DNA of 13,782 nucleotides from Euryarchaeota archaeon UBA36 (lineage in GTDB: Archaea; Thermoplasmatota; Poseidoniia; Poseidoniales; Thalassarchaeaceae), in the NCBI GenBank assembly GCA_002496485.1, contig DAJW01000077.1, forward strand, positions 1 through 13,782, written 5' to 3'. The notes under the pieces are model-generated. The model searched no databases and was not told where the DNA came from. It was given only the letters and a program-made list of their open reading frames with translations. Positions within the stretch are counted from its first letter, which is position 1, and every line of letters starts with the position of its first letter. The translations under genes were made by a program, and so were the position numbers. Positions 7,070 through 13,782 of the stretch are shown here, piece after piece.

Positions 7070-7936
7070 TCATTCTACTCTTTGCGTAACTCTAACTTGA
7101 TCCGCTCTGACAGTCAATGCAACTGGAACAGCAGCTTCAAATAACTCAACAGTTACCTCTTCTTTTGACTCAGTTACTCTAATTACTCTTGCGGCTTGAC
7201 CTCTAAAGGCTCCACCTACTATTTCGACAATACATCCTTCTTCAATACCAGAAGTTGCAGCTTTAGGCTCCAAATAAGGCAAGATATCTTCTAGAGGAGA
7301 CTCTCCATCTAAGACCTTACTACAATTTTTTAGAGGAGTAACGCCTACACCCACTCTACCAATTAATTTCTGAACGTGATGTAAAGCAGTAGCTTCAACA
7401 AAAATATAACCTTTCATATTAGGTGGAGTAAGAACTCCAAAAATTTTGTCTTGGATATCCTTTAATGAACCAGTCCCCGACAATCTTGCTCTAATCTCAC
7501 TTGCAACGTTCTGCTCTTGTCCAATTGAAGTTTTTAGGATATAAAGATAAGAGGCAACATCCCCGTACATTTCTCTAAGTTGAGGAGTTGAATATTTCTT
7601 GTCCTTAATTTTGCCCGGGTCAATCCATTCGTGATTTTTGTACAAGGCCCCATTAACAACTCCCGACTCTCCAGTAACAAAAAGCATTGGCGTGACATCA
7701 TTTAATCTGTTTCCGAATTCTAAACCCCTAGCCTTCCCAGATCTAACATATTGTAGATTATCTGGTTCTATTCCTGTACATTCAGTAATTCGGGAAATCA
7801 CTACTTCCAAACTACTTGGATCACCTATTCCGTATATTCCATCCCAGGCTCCAGGAAAATCAGCCACTTCATCCGATCTTTGCATTAGGAGTGTTTTCTC
7901 TCCGCTTCTTAGATAAACAGTGAATGCTTCTGACAT
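7070..7936 (-). CDS. spt5: Spt5/NusG elongation factor with N-terminal Nudix-like domain
   Basis: Residues from about 130 to the end are a complete archaeal Spt5, which clamps RNA polymerase with Spt4. The NGN domain (LYILKTSIGQEQNVASEI, then MKGYIFVEA) is followed by a KOW domain (EEGCIVEIVGGAFRGQAARV, ending VRADQVRV). Archaeal Spt5 is normally about 150 residues; this protein has 288. Residues 1-125 resemble a Nudix fold: LLMQRSDEVADFPGAWDGIYG, a shortened Nudix box (GDPSSLEVVISRITECTGI) and the closing ALYKNHEWIDPGKI. The RE and EE metal-ligand positions of the box are mostly replaced (SR, EC), so hydrolase activity is unlikely. The start ATG has GAGGTGA overlapping the SecE stop, supporting full-length translation. 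Spt5 assignment is firm; Nudix is by pattern only. Confidence 0.93.
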   Translation of the reverse strand: MSEAFTVYLRSGEKTLLMQRSDEVADFPGAWDGIYGIGDPSSLEVVISRITECTGIEPDNLQYVRSGKARGLEFGNRLNDVTPMLFVTGESGVVNGALYKNHEWIDPGKIKDKKYSTPQLREMYGDVASYLYILKTSIGQEQNVASEIRARLSGTGSLKDIQDKIFGVLTPPNMKGYIFVEATALHHVQKLIGRVGVGVTPLKNCSKVLDGESPLEDILPYLEPKAATSGIEEGCIVEIVGGAFRGQAARVIRVTESKEEVTVELFEAAVPVALTVRADQVRVTQRVE

Positions 7937-7945
7937 TATGTCACC

Positions 7946-8209
7946 TCAACCAGTTAGCCAATTGAAAAATGGTGGAAAAACATTCACCATTAGAGCTAAA
8001 ATTACAAAACCTATTGCACCTAGAACAAACATTCCAATCCCACAAACAATCACTGTTTGTCTAAATTCTTGCTTGGAAGGTTTTTTTGCCATTTTAAGAA
8101 TTCTTGCGTAAGAACCTGTCTGCAGCCCCTTCACTCTACCCTCAATTTCATCCTGCCAAGACTGAGCTATTTCTTCAACTCGACCAACATTAGAATTTTC
8201 AATAGCCAT
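7946..8209 (-). CDS. secE: Protein translocase subunit SecE/Sec61-gamma
   Basis: The 87-residue protein is the small essential subunit of the SecYEG/Sec61 channel. It has an amphipathic stretch with RILKMAKKPSKQEFRQT (about residues 36-52), the family signature lying on the cytoplasmic membrane face, then one transmembrane helix (about 53-78). I use the ATG at 8209: the GTG three codons upstream is part of GGTG (8216-8219), six bases from this ATG. Its stop TGA overlaps the ribosome binding site of spt5 (TGAGGTGA), implying coupled translation. secE immediately before spt5 is the usual archaeal arrangement. Confidence 0.94.
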   Translation of the reverse strand: MAIENSNVGRVEEIAQSWQDEIEGRVKGLQTGSYARILKMAKKPSKQEFRQTVIVCGIGMFVLGAIGFVILALMVNVFPPFFNWLTG

Positions 8210-8224
8210 TTCTGCCACCTTAAG

Positions 8225-8262
8225 GTATCATGGCGACCCACAGACTCCATTTAAGGGCGCCG
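8225..8262 (-). promoter_or_regulatory. Candidate promoter of the secE-spt5-ribosomal operon
   Basis: On the minus strand CTTAAAT (8255-8249) follows a GC-rich GGCGCC stretch that could act as a BRE-like element. A transcript start about 25 bases on, near 8225, would leave a short leader containing the SecE ribosome binding site. It lies directly after the T-tracts that end ftsZ. Confidence 0.4.
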
Positions 8263-8267
8263 GGAGA

Positions 8268-8295
8268 ATTGAAATAAAAAAACCAATAAAAAATA
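8268..8295 (-). terminator. T-tract terminator after ftsZ
   Basis: Directly after the FtsZ stop codon the minus strand reads T6 (8293-8288) and T7 (8282-8276) separated by ATTGG. Oligo-T runs without a hairpin are the common archaeal termination signal. Confidence 0.6.
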
Positions 8296-9414
8296 CTAAC
8301 TTACAAACTCTACAGTTCTGCTGCGTAGATTTTTCATCTGGGTGTGCATTGATGCTCCATGTATGTGTTCACTCTTTACGCCCGTCAAAACGAGTAATAC
8401 TCTAATATCATTACCCATTGAGTTATCAGTGGTAACTCCCCAAATCATCCTTGCATAAGGATTAATACTTTCTCTAATTATCTTTGCACAGTGTTCGGCT
8501 TCTCCTAAAGTTAGTCCAGGACCGCCTACAACATTTACTAACGCCCCTCTAGCGTCTGAAATATCAATATCAAGCAAAGGAGATTGTAACGCTTCCATTG
8601 TTGCCTTTTCTGCCCCTTCTTCTCTTGATGCTTCACCGAGTCCAATCATTGCAACTCCACCACCATTCTCCATAACAGATCGCAAATCTTGAAAGTCTAA
8701 ATTTACAACTCCTTCTTTTGCAATCATCTCCGAGACTCCAGAAATACTCCTCATCAAAAGCTCGTCTGCCACTCTAAAAGCAGCATCTAAAGGTAAATCA
8801 CGAACTCCTTCAACTTCAAGTAATCTTTCGTTTGGTAAAACAATTACAGTGTCACAAACCTCTCTTAATCGTTCTAGACCCCATTCAGCATTCTGCTTCC
8901 TAATAGCTCCTTCTGATAAAAATGGATAACTAACTACAGCAATAGTCAATGCTTCGGACGATTTAGCTAATCTTGCTACTACATGTGCACTGCCAGTCCC
9001 AGTCCCCCCACCGAGACCAGCAGTAATAAAAGCTAAATCACAATCTTCTATTTCAGTCTTCAATACTCTTTCGGACTCATAGGCTGCCTGTTCACCCATT
9101 TCTGGATCGCCACCAGCCCCCCTGCCTCGGGCTGTGCGACCTATCAGTAGTTTATTTTCCACACTTACTCTAAGTAGGTGCTGAGCGTCTGTATTTACCG
9201 CCATCCCCTTGACGTACTCTCCATCAAACAATCCTTCTTGCTCCAACCTAGCTACAGTGTTTGATCCACATCCACCACATCCGAAGACTCTTATCTTAGG
9301 TTGCAGAGATTTCAGTAACTCTTCCAGATCAGGGTTTTCTTCTTTTTCTTTCCCGTTAACTGGGCTGATTTCATCATCTTGGAGTTCTAATACTCTTTCA
9401 ATCAGATGCTTCAC
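8296..9414 (-). CDS. ftsZ: Cell division protein FtsZ
   Basis: The 372-residue tubulin homologue polymerises with GTP into the division ring. The nucleotide-binding segments are visible: VFGCGGCGSNTV (43-54), the tubulin signature GGGTGTG (135-141), and the T7 loop NLDFQD (238-243) whose aspartates trigger GTP hydrolysis in the neighbouring subunit. About 40 charged residues precede the core, as in archaeal FtsZ1, and the C-terminus is short. The start is a GTG at 9414, with no ribosome binding site. A TATA-like CTCTATACA centred about 21 bases upstream suggests a leaderless or nearly leaderless transcript. ftsZ before secE is common in Euryarchaeota. Confidence 0.97.
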   Translation of the reverse strand: MKHLIERVLELQDDEISPVNGKEKEENPDLEELLKSLQPKIRVFGCGGCGSNTVARLEQEGLFDGEYVKGMAVNTDAQHLLRVSVENKLLIGRTARGRGAGGDPEMGEQAAYESERVLKTEIEDCDLAFITAGLGGGTGTGSAHVVARLAKSSEALTIAVVSYPFLSEGAIRKQNAEWGLERLREVCDTVIVLPNERLLEVEGVRDLPLDAAFRVADELLMRSISGVSEMIAKEGVVNLDFQDLRSVMENGGGVAMIGLGEASREEGAEKATMEALQSPLLDIDISDARGALVNVVGGPGLTLGEAEHCAKIIRESINPYARMIWGVTTDNSMGNDIRVLLVLTGVKSEHIHGASMHTQMKNLRSRTVEFVS

Positions 9415-9501
9415 AATAATTCAGGCGTGTTGTATAGAGGATAACTATTGCCCTCAAATTCATTCGTAAAAGTTGATTTTCAGAGGATAATATTTCCTCC
9501 A
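9415..9501 (-). promoter_or_regulatory. ftsZ upstream region with TATA-like box, dyad and direct repeat
   Basis: The minus strand has CCTCTATACA (9440-9431) as candidate TATA box. AGAGGATAA occurs twice on the plus strand (9436-9444 and 9482-9490). The second copy begins an imperfect dyad GAGGA-N7-TCCTC (9483-9499). A separate stem, AACCC/GGGTT plus GTAA/TTAC, covers the stop of the upstream phosphatidyltransferase gene (9504-9526). Which of these are regulatory is not decided by the sequence. Confidence 0.35.
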
Positions 9502-10179
9502 CTAACCCAGTAAAGCGTTACGGGTTTTGATAAATCTAACTATGAATGTGTATAATCCACCCCAAGCCGATACAGAAATTGCAAATGTCATACCATTTAA
9601 TTGGTCATTACAAAGAACTAGAATTCTAAATATTTCATCGTAAATTGTTAAATCGATTCCACCATTACCTGTTTGAGCTTGCCAAGCAGCCCAAATCAAA
9701 CCCACTAATGTAAGAACAAGTCTATCAGCACGAGAAAAACCACCATATATTCTATTCAATCCTACTGATTGAGCCTGAGTTCCCATGTAAGATCCTAATA
9801 GAGTCATAAGTGCAGCCAAAATTCCCGAACTAAATTCCTGTACAAAGGAAGCATTAATCCCTATTGCTAATAAAAGACCGATATCTACTACCCTGTCAAT
9901 AGTATGATCCAAAAAATCTCCATACGGTCCATCCACGCCCTGATGCCTTGCCAAAGCACCATCTAAAGCATCTAGTATCCCTGCTACCAATATTAGGATA
10001 ATTCCAATAATTATGGCCACTGCTCCGCTAGTACTCATTTCTGAAGTAGAAATTAGATAGAATGCAATCAATGCAATTAGTAAACTCATCCAAGTTAAGA
10101 TACTAGGATCTAAATTCCCGAGTCTTGAAACTAGAGGCTGAATAATTTCAGTCCATTTTGCTCTCATTTTTTCAAACAT
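9502..10179 (-). CDS. CDP-alcohol phosphatidyltransferase family enzyme
   Basis: The 225-residue membrane enzyme carries the full family motif D-x2-D-G-x2-A-R-x8-G-x3-D-x3-D: Asp70, Asp73, Gly74, Ala77, Arg78, Gly87, Asp91 and Asp95. These aspartates bind metal and the CDP-lipid. Hydrophobic helices lie at about 28-45, 52-72, 97-112, 116-132, 152-166 and 195-215. In Euryarchaeota such a gene beside a Fap7-like kinase often encodes archaetidylinositol phosphate synthase; the substrate here cannot be read from the sequence. Its ATG overlaps the kinase stop by one base (TAATG), so the two are one transcript. A second in-frame ATG lies four codons later. Confidence 0.9.
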   Translation of the reverse strand: MFEKMRAKWTEIIQPLVSRLGNLDPSILTWMSLLIALIAFYLISTSEMSTSGAVAIIIGIILILVAGILDALDGALARHQGVDGPYGDFLDHTIDRVVDIGLLLAIGINASFVQEFSSGILAALMTLLGSYMGTQAQSVGLNRIYGGFSRADRLVLTLVGLIWAAWQAQTGNGGIDLTIYDEIFRILVLCNDQLNGMTFAISVSAWGGLYTFIVRFIKTRNALLG

Positions 10180-10718
10180 TATTCATCCATCCTTGTAACC
10201 CAATCTATTACCTTGCTAGCGTCCATTGGCTTGAACCCATCTGCAATCCAAGACATAAAACCCTCAAATATCTGTTGAGTAGTCAATTTCGAGGAATCAA
10301 ATTCAATACATGATTTTTCTAAATTTATTTCATTCCAAGGTCCACCTAAAATTTCCCATTCAGTATTTTCAGTAATTTTTTTGAGTGTATAACCTCTTTT
10401 CCGATAACGATTTTCTAATATTAGAGGGTGACATCTCAAAATCACAATACAATCTACCTGAAAATGATGAGACAAATGACCCTCTATTATAGTATTACAT
10501 TGAGGTCTTTCTGACCATTCCTCTTCTAAAGTCCCTCTTAGTTTATCGATATCTATTGGTCTTACACCATCCTCTTCTGGATCGCCTATACATGATAAAC
10601 GGACAGCAATTTCTTCCAAACTCTCTACAATAATCCCATTTTCACTAATTATTCTGGCTAGACTTGACTTACCGGTTCCAGGAGTTCCAGTCAGTGCTAT
10701 TCTTAGATTGTCACCCAT
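10179..10718 (-). CDS. Fap7-like adenylate kinase (P-loop NMP kinase)
   Basis: The 179-residue protein starts MGDNLRIALTGTPGTGKSSL, with the Walker A loop at residues 11-19, as in archaeal Fap7/AK6-type kinases that phosphorylate AMP and, in yeast and some archaea, help small-subunit maturation with uS11. The central IIEGHLSHHF resembles the family's segment after the Walker A domain, and RYRKRGYTLKKITEN fits the lid/arginine region. I use the ATG at 10718, since the 25 residues upstream in frame do not fit the family and a TATA-like TATTCTTAC lies about 27 bases upstream, consistent with leaderless transcription. It overlaps the phosphatidyltransferase gene and is divergent from the cation exchanger. 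Confidence 0.88.
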   Translation of the reverse strand: MGDNLRIALTGTPGTGKSSLARIISENGIIVESLEEIAVRLSCIGDPEEDGVRPIDIDKLRGTLEEEWSERPQCNTIIEGHLSHHFQVDCIVILRCHPLILENRYRKRGYTLKKITENTEWEILGGPWNEINLEKSCIEFDSSKLTTQQIFEGFMSWIADGFKPMDASKVIDWVTRMDE

Positions 10719-10796
10719 AAACTTCGCGAGTACAATTGATGTAAGAATACTGCGATAAGCGTAACATTGACCTTTACTATACTTTGCCCGCAAGAT
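10719..10796. promoter_or_regulatory. Divergent promoter region
   Basis: The 78 bases between the kinase and the exchanger hold a minus-strand TATA-like element (about 10739-10750) placed about 27 bases from the kinase ATG. A plus-strand TTTACTATA (10773-10781) is somewhat closer to the exchanger ATG than a leaderless start would need. Confidence 0.4.
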
Positions 10797-11933
10797 ATGA
10801 CAGAGTACGTTACTTGGCTTCAGAGTTTCTCATTTAGACAAAGCAAACTAAATTTATTGTTAATTTTCTTACCACTATCAGTATATTTTGAATATCAACA
10901 CAATCTTTCTCTAGCTTTCTTTTGTTCTTTAATAGCTATAATGCCACTAGCATTCCTGATGGGAAGAGCTACCGAAGAAATAGCTCTGAGGACTTCTGAA
11001 TCCGTAGGTGGACTATTGAATGCCACATTTGGTAATGCTGCTGAGATGATAATTGCTATTTTTGCCATTATTGCTGCATCCAATGCCGATCTAGCTACAC
11101 CAGAAGGAATCTTAACTCAATCTACTATGATTAACTTGGTTCAAGCAAGTCTTATTGGAAGTATTTTAGGAAATCTACTATTAATTATGGGCCTATCTTT
11201 TGTATGGGGAGGGATACATCACTCTGAACAAACCTTTTCGACAAATGCAAGCAGATCTAATGGGTCTTTACTTCTATTGTCTATGCTAGTTCTGATAGTT
11301 CCTTCAGTATACTCATATTCTGTAGAAGGTGAAAGGGGTATTGATGGACTATCCAATCTTAGTCATATTGCTTCTTTAATTCTCATATCAATTTACTTTT
11401 TATTTTTATTATTTCAACTCAAAACACACGTACATCTTTTTGCAACCGAAGGAGCACATTTCGAAGAATCAGAAATGTCACAGCGAGATTCTATAATTTT
11501 ACTAATCCTGTCCACTGTCTTGGTTTCTTGGATGGCACATATATTAGTTCATTCAGTGGAAGTTGCAGCAGATGAATTTGACCTCCCCTATTTATTCATA
11601 GGCGTAATACTATTGCCATTTTTCGGAAATGCAGCTGAACACTTCACTGCTGTTGTAGTAGCTGGAAAAAATAAGATGGAACTATCATTCGCTATATCCA
11701 TGGGTTCATCTACTCAGATTGCAGTATTTGTAGCTCCATTCATGGTACTAATTTCTTGGTTTCTTAATGTCCCTCTCACATTTGAATTTGGGTTACTGGA
11801 AACTATCTCTGTCTTCCTTTCAGTATTGATTGTCAACTCCATTGCTGAAGATGGGCGTTCTAATTGGCTCGAAGGGGCTATGTTATTGGGAGCATATACA
11901 ATTTTAGGTGCAGCATTTCTATTCTATCACTAA
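10797..11933 (+). CDS. Ca2+/H+ antiporter, CAX family
   Basis: The 378-residue protein has the paired alpha repeats of cation/Ca2+ exchangers. The first is GGLLNATFGNAAEMIIAI (71-88, with acidic Glu83), the second LPFFGNAAEHFTAV (273-286, Glu281) followed by SMGSSTQIAVFVAP (301-314). About eleven hydrophobic helices surround them. A short acidic loop with histidines (about 210-228) separates the halves, matching CAX proteins that exchange cytosolic Ca2+ for H+. The ATG at 10797 is preferred over an in-frame TTG at 10767 because homologues begin shortly before the first helix. It ends 8 bases from the convergent oxidoreductase gene. A proton gradient made by the rhodopsin could drive it, but that link is inference. 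Confidence 0.92.
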   Translation: MTEYVTWLQSFSFRQSKLNLLLIFLPLSVYFEYQHNLSLAFFCSLIAIMPLAFLMGRATEEIALRTSESVGGLLNATFGNAAEMIIAIFAIIAASNADLATPEGILTQSTMINLVQASLIGSILGNLLLIMGLSFVWGGIHHSEQTFSTNASRSNGSLLLLSMLVLIVPSVYSYSVEGERGIDGLSNLSHIASLILISIYFLFLLFQLKTHVHLFATEGAHFEESEMSQRDSIILLILSTVLVSWMAHILVHSVEVAADEFDLPYLFIGVILLPFFGNAAEHFTAVVVAGKNKMELSFAISMGSSTQIAVFVAPFMVLISWFLNVPLTFEFGLLETISVFLSVLIVNSIAEDGRSNWLEGAMLLGAYTILGAAFLFYH

Positions 11934-11941
11934 GAAAATCA

Positions 11942-13033
11942 TTACTTTCCATCAGTTACGAATCCCTTCCATCTTCTCATGTAATCAATGAAAATAGGAC
12001 TCAACTCTACATCCATTAAGTGTTCAGGAGTAAAAGGTGGTTTAATTGGACTATAATCTGATTTTCCTATTTTATTTGCCCAATCAGGATGGGCAATTGC
12101 TACTCTAGCTACTCCTACTAAATCTGCACCCTCGGATAGTGCAAAATCTCCATCTTCTTCATTCCAAATTGATCCTGTAGTTAGGAGAGGAATTCTATTT
12201 TGTAAAATCTCACTGAATCTACGGGTTATTGTTCTTTTTGAATCTAAATCATCAGAAGCACTAGAGAAGATATCCCAACATGAAATATGCAAAATATCAA
12301 TATTCATTTCTACTAATAATTCAGAAAGCCCCAAACTTTCATCAATTGTAATTCCCACATCATGCTCTGGAGATATTCTAACACAAATTAAAAACTCTTC
12401 AGAAGTATTTTTTCGAACACATTCAACAATTTTTCTAAGAAATAGAGATCTATCGATTAATTCTCCACCCCATCGATCCTTTCTTCTATTGGTCTTCTTT
12501 CCTAAGAACTGAGAAATTAAATATCCATGTGCTCCATGTATTTCAACTCCTTCAAATCCAGCTTGCTCACATCTTTTTGCGGCATTTCCAAAATCCTGAA
12601 TCAAATTCTCAATCTCAGAATCTGATAATTCTCGTGATTCTTCTTCGACCCCCTTTTCCAGATTAATACTCGCAGAAACTGGTTGTTTAGATGTCAGAGA
12701 TCTAGGTGCCCTAAGTCCACCATGAAATATTTGAACCAAACCAATAGAGCCTCTTTGTCTAATTCCACTCGCTAATTCAGTTAATTTCCTTAGTTGATGG
12801 TCGCCCCAAACTCCCATTTCCCCTTCCCAACTTTTACCACACTGACTAACGTGACTTGCAGCAGTGGTAATTATTCCGAAACCCCCCTCAGCTCTACGTA
12901 AAAGCCAGTTAATTTCTTCATCAGATAGGGTACCATCATCAAAAGATTGTTTATTGGTCATTGCCGCTAAAACCATTCTGTTACGAATTTTCCTCCCCGT
13001 CCTTGGTAAAACCAAACCCGAGGTTAACGACAT
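11942..13033 (-). CDS. Old Yellow Enzyme family NADH:flavin oxidoreductase
   Basis: The 363-residue protein is a single FMN-binding TIM barrel. It opens with LPRTGRKIRNRMVLAAMTNK, where the RNRMVLAAM type motif starts barrel strand 1. The active-site HGAHGYL (166-172) gives the substrate-binding His pair and nearby Tyr171. NRRKDRWGG (182-190) and the late VGVARVAIAHPDW (phosphate-binding region) also match. No C-terminal FeS or second flavin domain follows, so it is like simple ene-reductases rather than dienoyl-CoA reductases. Substrate is unknown. It is convergent with the exchanger, and its upstream region holds two overlapping palindromes, one around a TATA-like sequence. Confidence 0.92.
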   Translation of the reverse strand: MSLTSGLVLPRTGRKIRNRMVLAAMTNKQSFDDGTLSDEEINWLLRRAEGGFGIITTAASHVSQCGKSWEGEMGVWGDHQLRKLTELASGIRQRGSIGLVQIFHGGLRAPRSLTSKQPVSASINLEKGVEEESRELSDSEIENLIQDFGNAAKRCEQAGFEGVEIHGAHGYLISQFLGKKTNRRKDRWGGELIDRSLFLRKIVECVRKNTSEEFLICVRISPEHDVGITIDESLGLSELLVEMNIDILHISCWDIFSSASDDLDSKRTITRRFSEILQNRIPLLTTGSIWNEEDGDFALSEGADLVGVARVAIAHPDWANKIGKSDYSPIKPPFTPEHLMDVELSPIFIDYMRRWKGFVTDGK

Positions 13034-13044
13034 TAGTTAGGCCT

Positions 13045-13072
13045 TGAGGGCCCTCACCTATAGAAGGTGAGG
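13045..13072. promoter_or_regulatory. Overlapping palindromes at the oxidoreductase promoter
   Basis: TGAGGGCCCTCA (13045-13056) is a perfect 12-base palindrome. CCTCACCT (13052-13059) pairs perfectly with AGGTGAGG (13065-13072) around the loop ATAGA. On the minus strand this loop reads TCTAT, part of CTTCTATAGG, about 29 bases upstream of the oxidoreductase ATG, where a TATA box is expected. It also follows the surface-protein stop by 5 bases, so a terminator role is possible. No T-tract follows. Confidence 0.5.
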
Positions 13073-13077
13073 ACCAC

Positions 13078-13782
13078 TCAATCTTTACGTCGTCCTGAAA
13101 CCAGAATTGCAGCACCTAGCATGGACACTATTCCCAAAGTTGCAGAGAAACCAGGTAGACCTAATAATCCGCCTTCATCTTCAGACACGGGCTCAGTATC
13201 TACATTTGCATCATTAGCAGCTTGCGCATTGTCTCCAACACCGTCTCCATCCGAGTCTTTGGTTTCAGTATTATCATATGGGAAAGCATCTGCATTATTT
13301 CCAACACCGTCTCCGTCTGAATCCACGATTTCCGTTGGATCGTTAGGGAATGCATCAGAATTATCTCCTGTTCCGTCACTATCTGAATCTACCCACTCCG
13401 TATTGTCACTTGGGAACTTGTCAGCATTGTCTCCAACACCGTCTCCGTCAGTGTCCGTTCTCTCGGTAGCATCGTTAGGGAATGCATCAGCATTGTCTCC
13501 AACACCGTCTCCGTCAGTGTCCTTACTCTCAGTTGGGTCCAACGGGAAATCATCTAATGAATCAGATACTCCATCACTATCGTCATCCGTGTCAGCATTA
13601 TTTCCAACACCGTCTCCGTCAGTATCGATATATTCGCTCGGATCATCAGGGAATGCATCTTCATCGTCTCCAACACCGTCTCTATCTCGATCAGAAGATT
13701 CCCCACTATCTAGAGGGAATGCATCTAATCCATTTGGAACTCCATCACCGTCAGAGTCATCATCAGTATTGTCTCCAACACC
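13078..13782 (-). CDS. Thrombospondin type 3 repeat surface protein with PGF-CTERM-like anchor (5'-truncated)
   Basis: The frame is open to the window edge, leaving 234 visible residues; the N-terminus is outside. Nine complete acidic repeats of the form DxDxDGVGDNxDAFPxDxTE are present plus one partial. These are Ca2+-binding loops that stiffen into rods when Ca2+ is bound. A Glu/Asp-rich linker is followed by LPGFSATLGIVSMLGA, a hydrophobic helix and a GRRKD end. This tripartite tail resembles PGF-CTERM sorting signals processed by archaeosortase A with lipid attachment in other archaea. The protein is therefore probably displayed on the cell surface. The DNA repeats too, with CCAACACCGTCTCCGTC recurring. 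Confidence 0.9.
   Translation of the reverse strand, partial: GVGDNTDDDSDGDGVPNGLDAFPLDSGESSDRDRDGVGDDEDAFPDDPSEYIDTDGDGVGNNADTDDDSDGVSDSLDDFPLDPTESKDTDGDGVGDNADAFPNDATERTDTDGDGVGDNADKFPSDNTEWVDSDSDGTGDNSDAFPNDPTEIVDSDGDGVGNNADAFPYDNTETKDSDGDGVGDNAQAANDANVDTEPVSEDEGGLLGLPGFSATLGIVSMLGAAILVSGRRKD
13240..13782. repeat. Tandem coding repeat within the surface-protein gene
   Basis: Plus-strand segments such as TCTCCAACACCGTCTCCGTC and GGGAATGCATC recur roughly every 70-80 bases, matching the protein repeat unit. Near-identity of several units suggests recent duplication or gene conversion, and makes this region prone to assembly collapse. Confidence 0.75.

Noticed and set aside
7070..7568. A short Spt5 starting at the internal Met near 7568-7570
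   Set aside because: No ribosome binding site precedes that Met, while GAGGTGA precedes the long start at 7936.
8219..8295. A small RNA or tRNA in the ftsZ-secE gap
   Set aside because: No cloverleaf or stable long stem was found; the gap is explained by T-tracts and a TATA-like element.
10718..10793. Upstream extension of the adenylate kinase by 25 residues
   Set aside because: The extension does not resemble the family N-terminus, overlaps the divergent promoter region and lacks a ribosome binding site.
13240..13782. Regular repeats suggestive of a CRISPR array
   Set aside because: The repeats translate in one frame into Ca2+-binding repeats, and the sequences between them are not independent spacers.

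Overview
The window is about 13.8 kb of AT-rich archaeal chromosome. Archaeal identity rests on three things. A stalk-protein cluster in euryarchaeal order (ftsZ, secE, spt5, rpl11, rpl1, rpl10, rpl12) carries archaeal-type L10 and L12 with the shared acidic GGFxGLGxLFG tail. There is also an archaeal YchF-type ATPase, and a Fap7-like kinase next to a CDP-alcohol phosphatidyltransferase. A proteorhodopsin with the DTE proton-pump motif and a thrombospondin type 3 repeat surface protein ending in a PGF-CTERM-like anchor point to planktonic marine Euryarchaeota of Marine Group II (Poseidoniales) or the related Marine Group III. I cannot separate the two from this sequence alone.

Layout. 1-2411 (+): the C-terminal part of a polytopic membrane protein resembling the last helices of heme-copper oxidase subunit I, then a YchF-like TGS ATPase. 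2420-2446: a strong hairpin shared by convergent transcripts. 2469-3293 (-): proteorhodopsin. 3394-4607 (-): two proteins I do not recognise, one membrane-anchored and acidic, one soluble. 4666-9414 (-): L12, L10, L1, L11, Spt5, SecE and FtsZ, transcribed from FtsZ toward L12. 9502-10718 (-): CDP-alcohol phosphatidyltransferase and adenylate kinase. 10797-11933 (+): Ca2+/H+ exchanger-like protein. 11942-13033 (-): Old Yellow Enzyme family oxidoreductase. 13078-13782 (-): Ca2+-binding repeat surface protein, cut by the window edge.

The central cluster joins cell division (FtsZ), protein export (SecE), transcription elongation (Spt5) and the ribosomal GTPase-associated stalk. Two of its members are abnormal. 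Spt5 carries an extra N-terminal domain of about 125 residues that reads as a degenerate Nudix fold. L11 consists only of the C-terminal rRNA-binding domain, and no room exists upstream for the missing N-terminal domain. Both have their own Shine-Dalgarno-like GGTG sequence, so both look expressed as they stand. These are the most unusual observations in the window. All intergenic gaps are under 100 bases; I saw no tRNA, rRNA, CRISPR array or insertion sequence.
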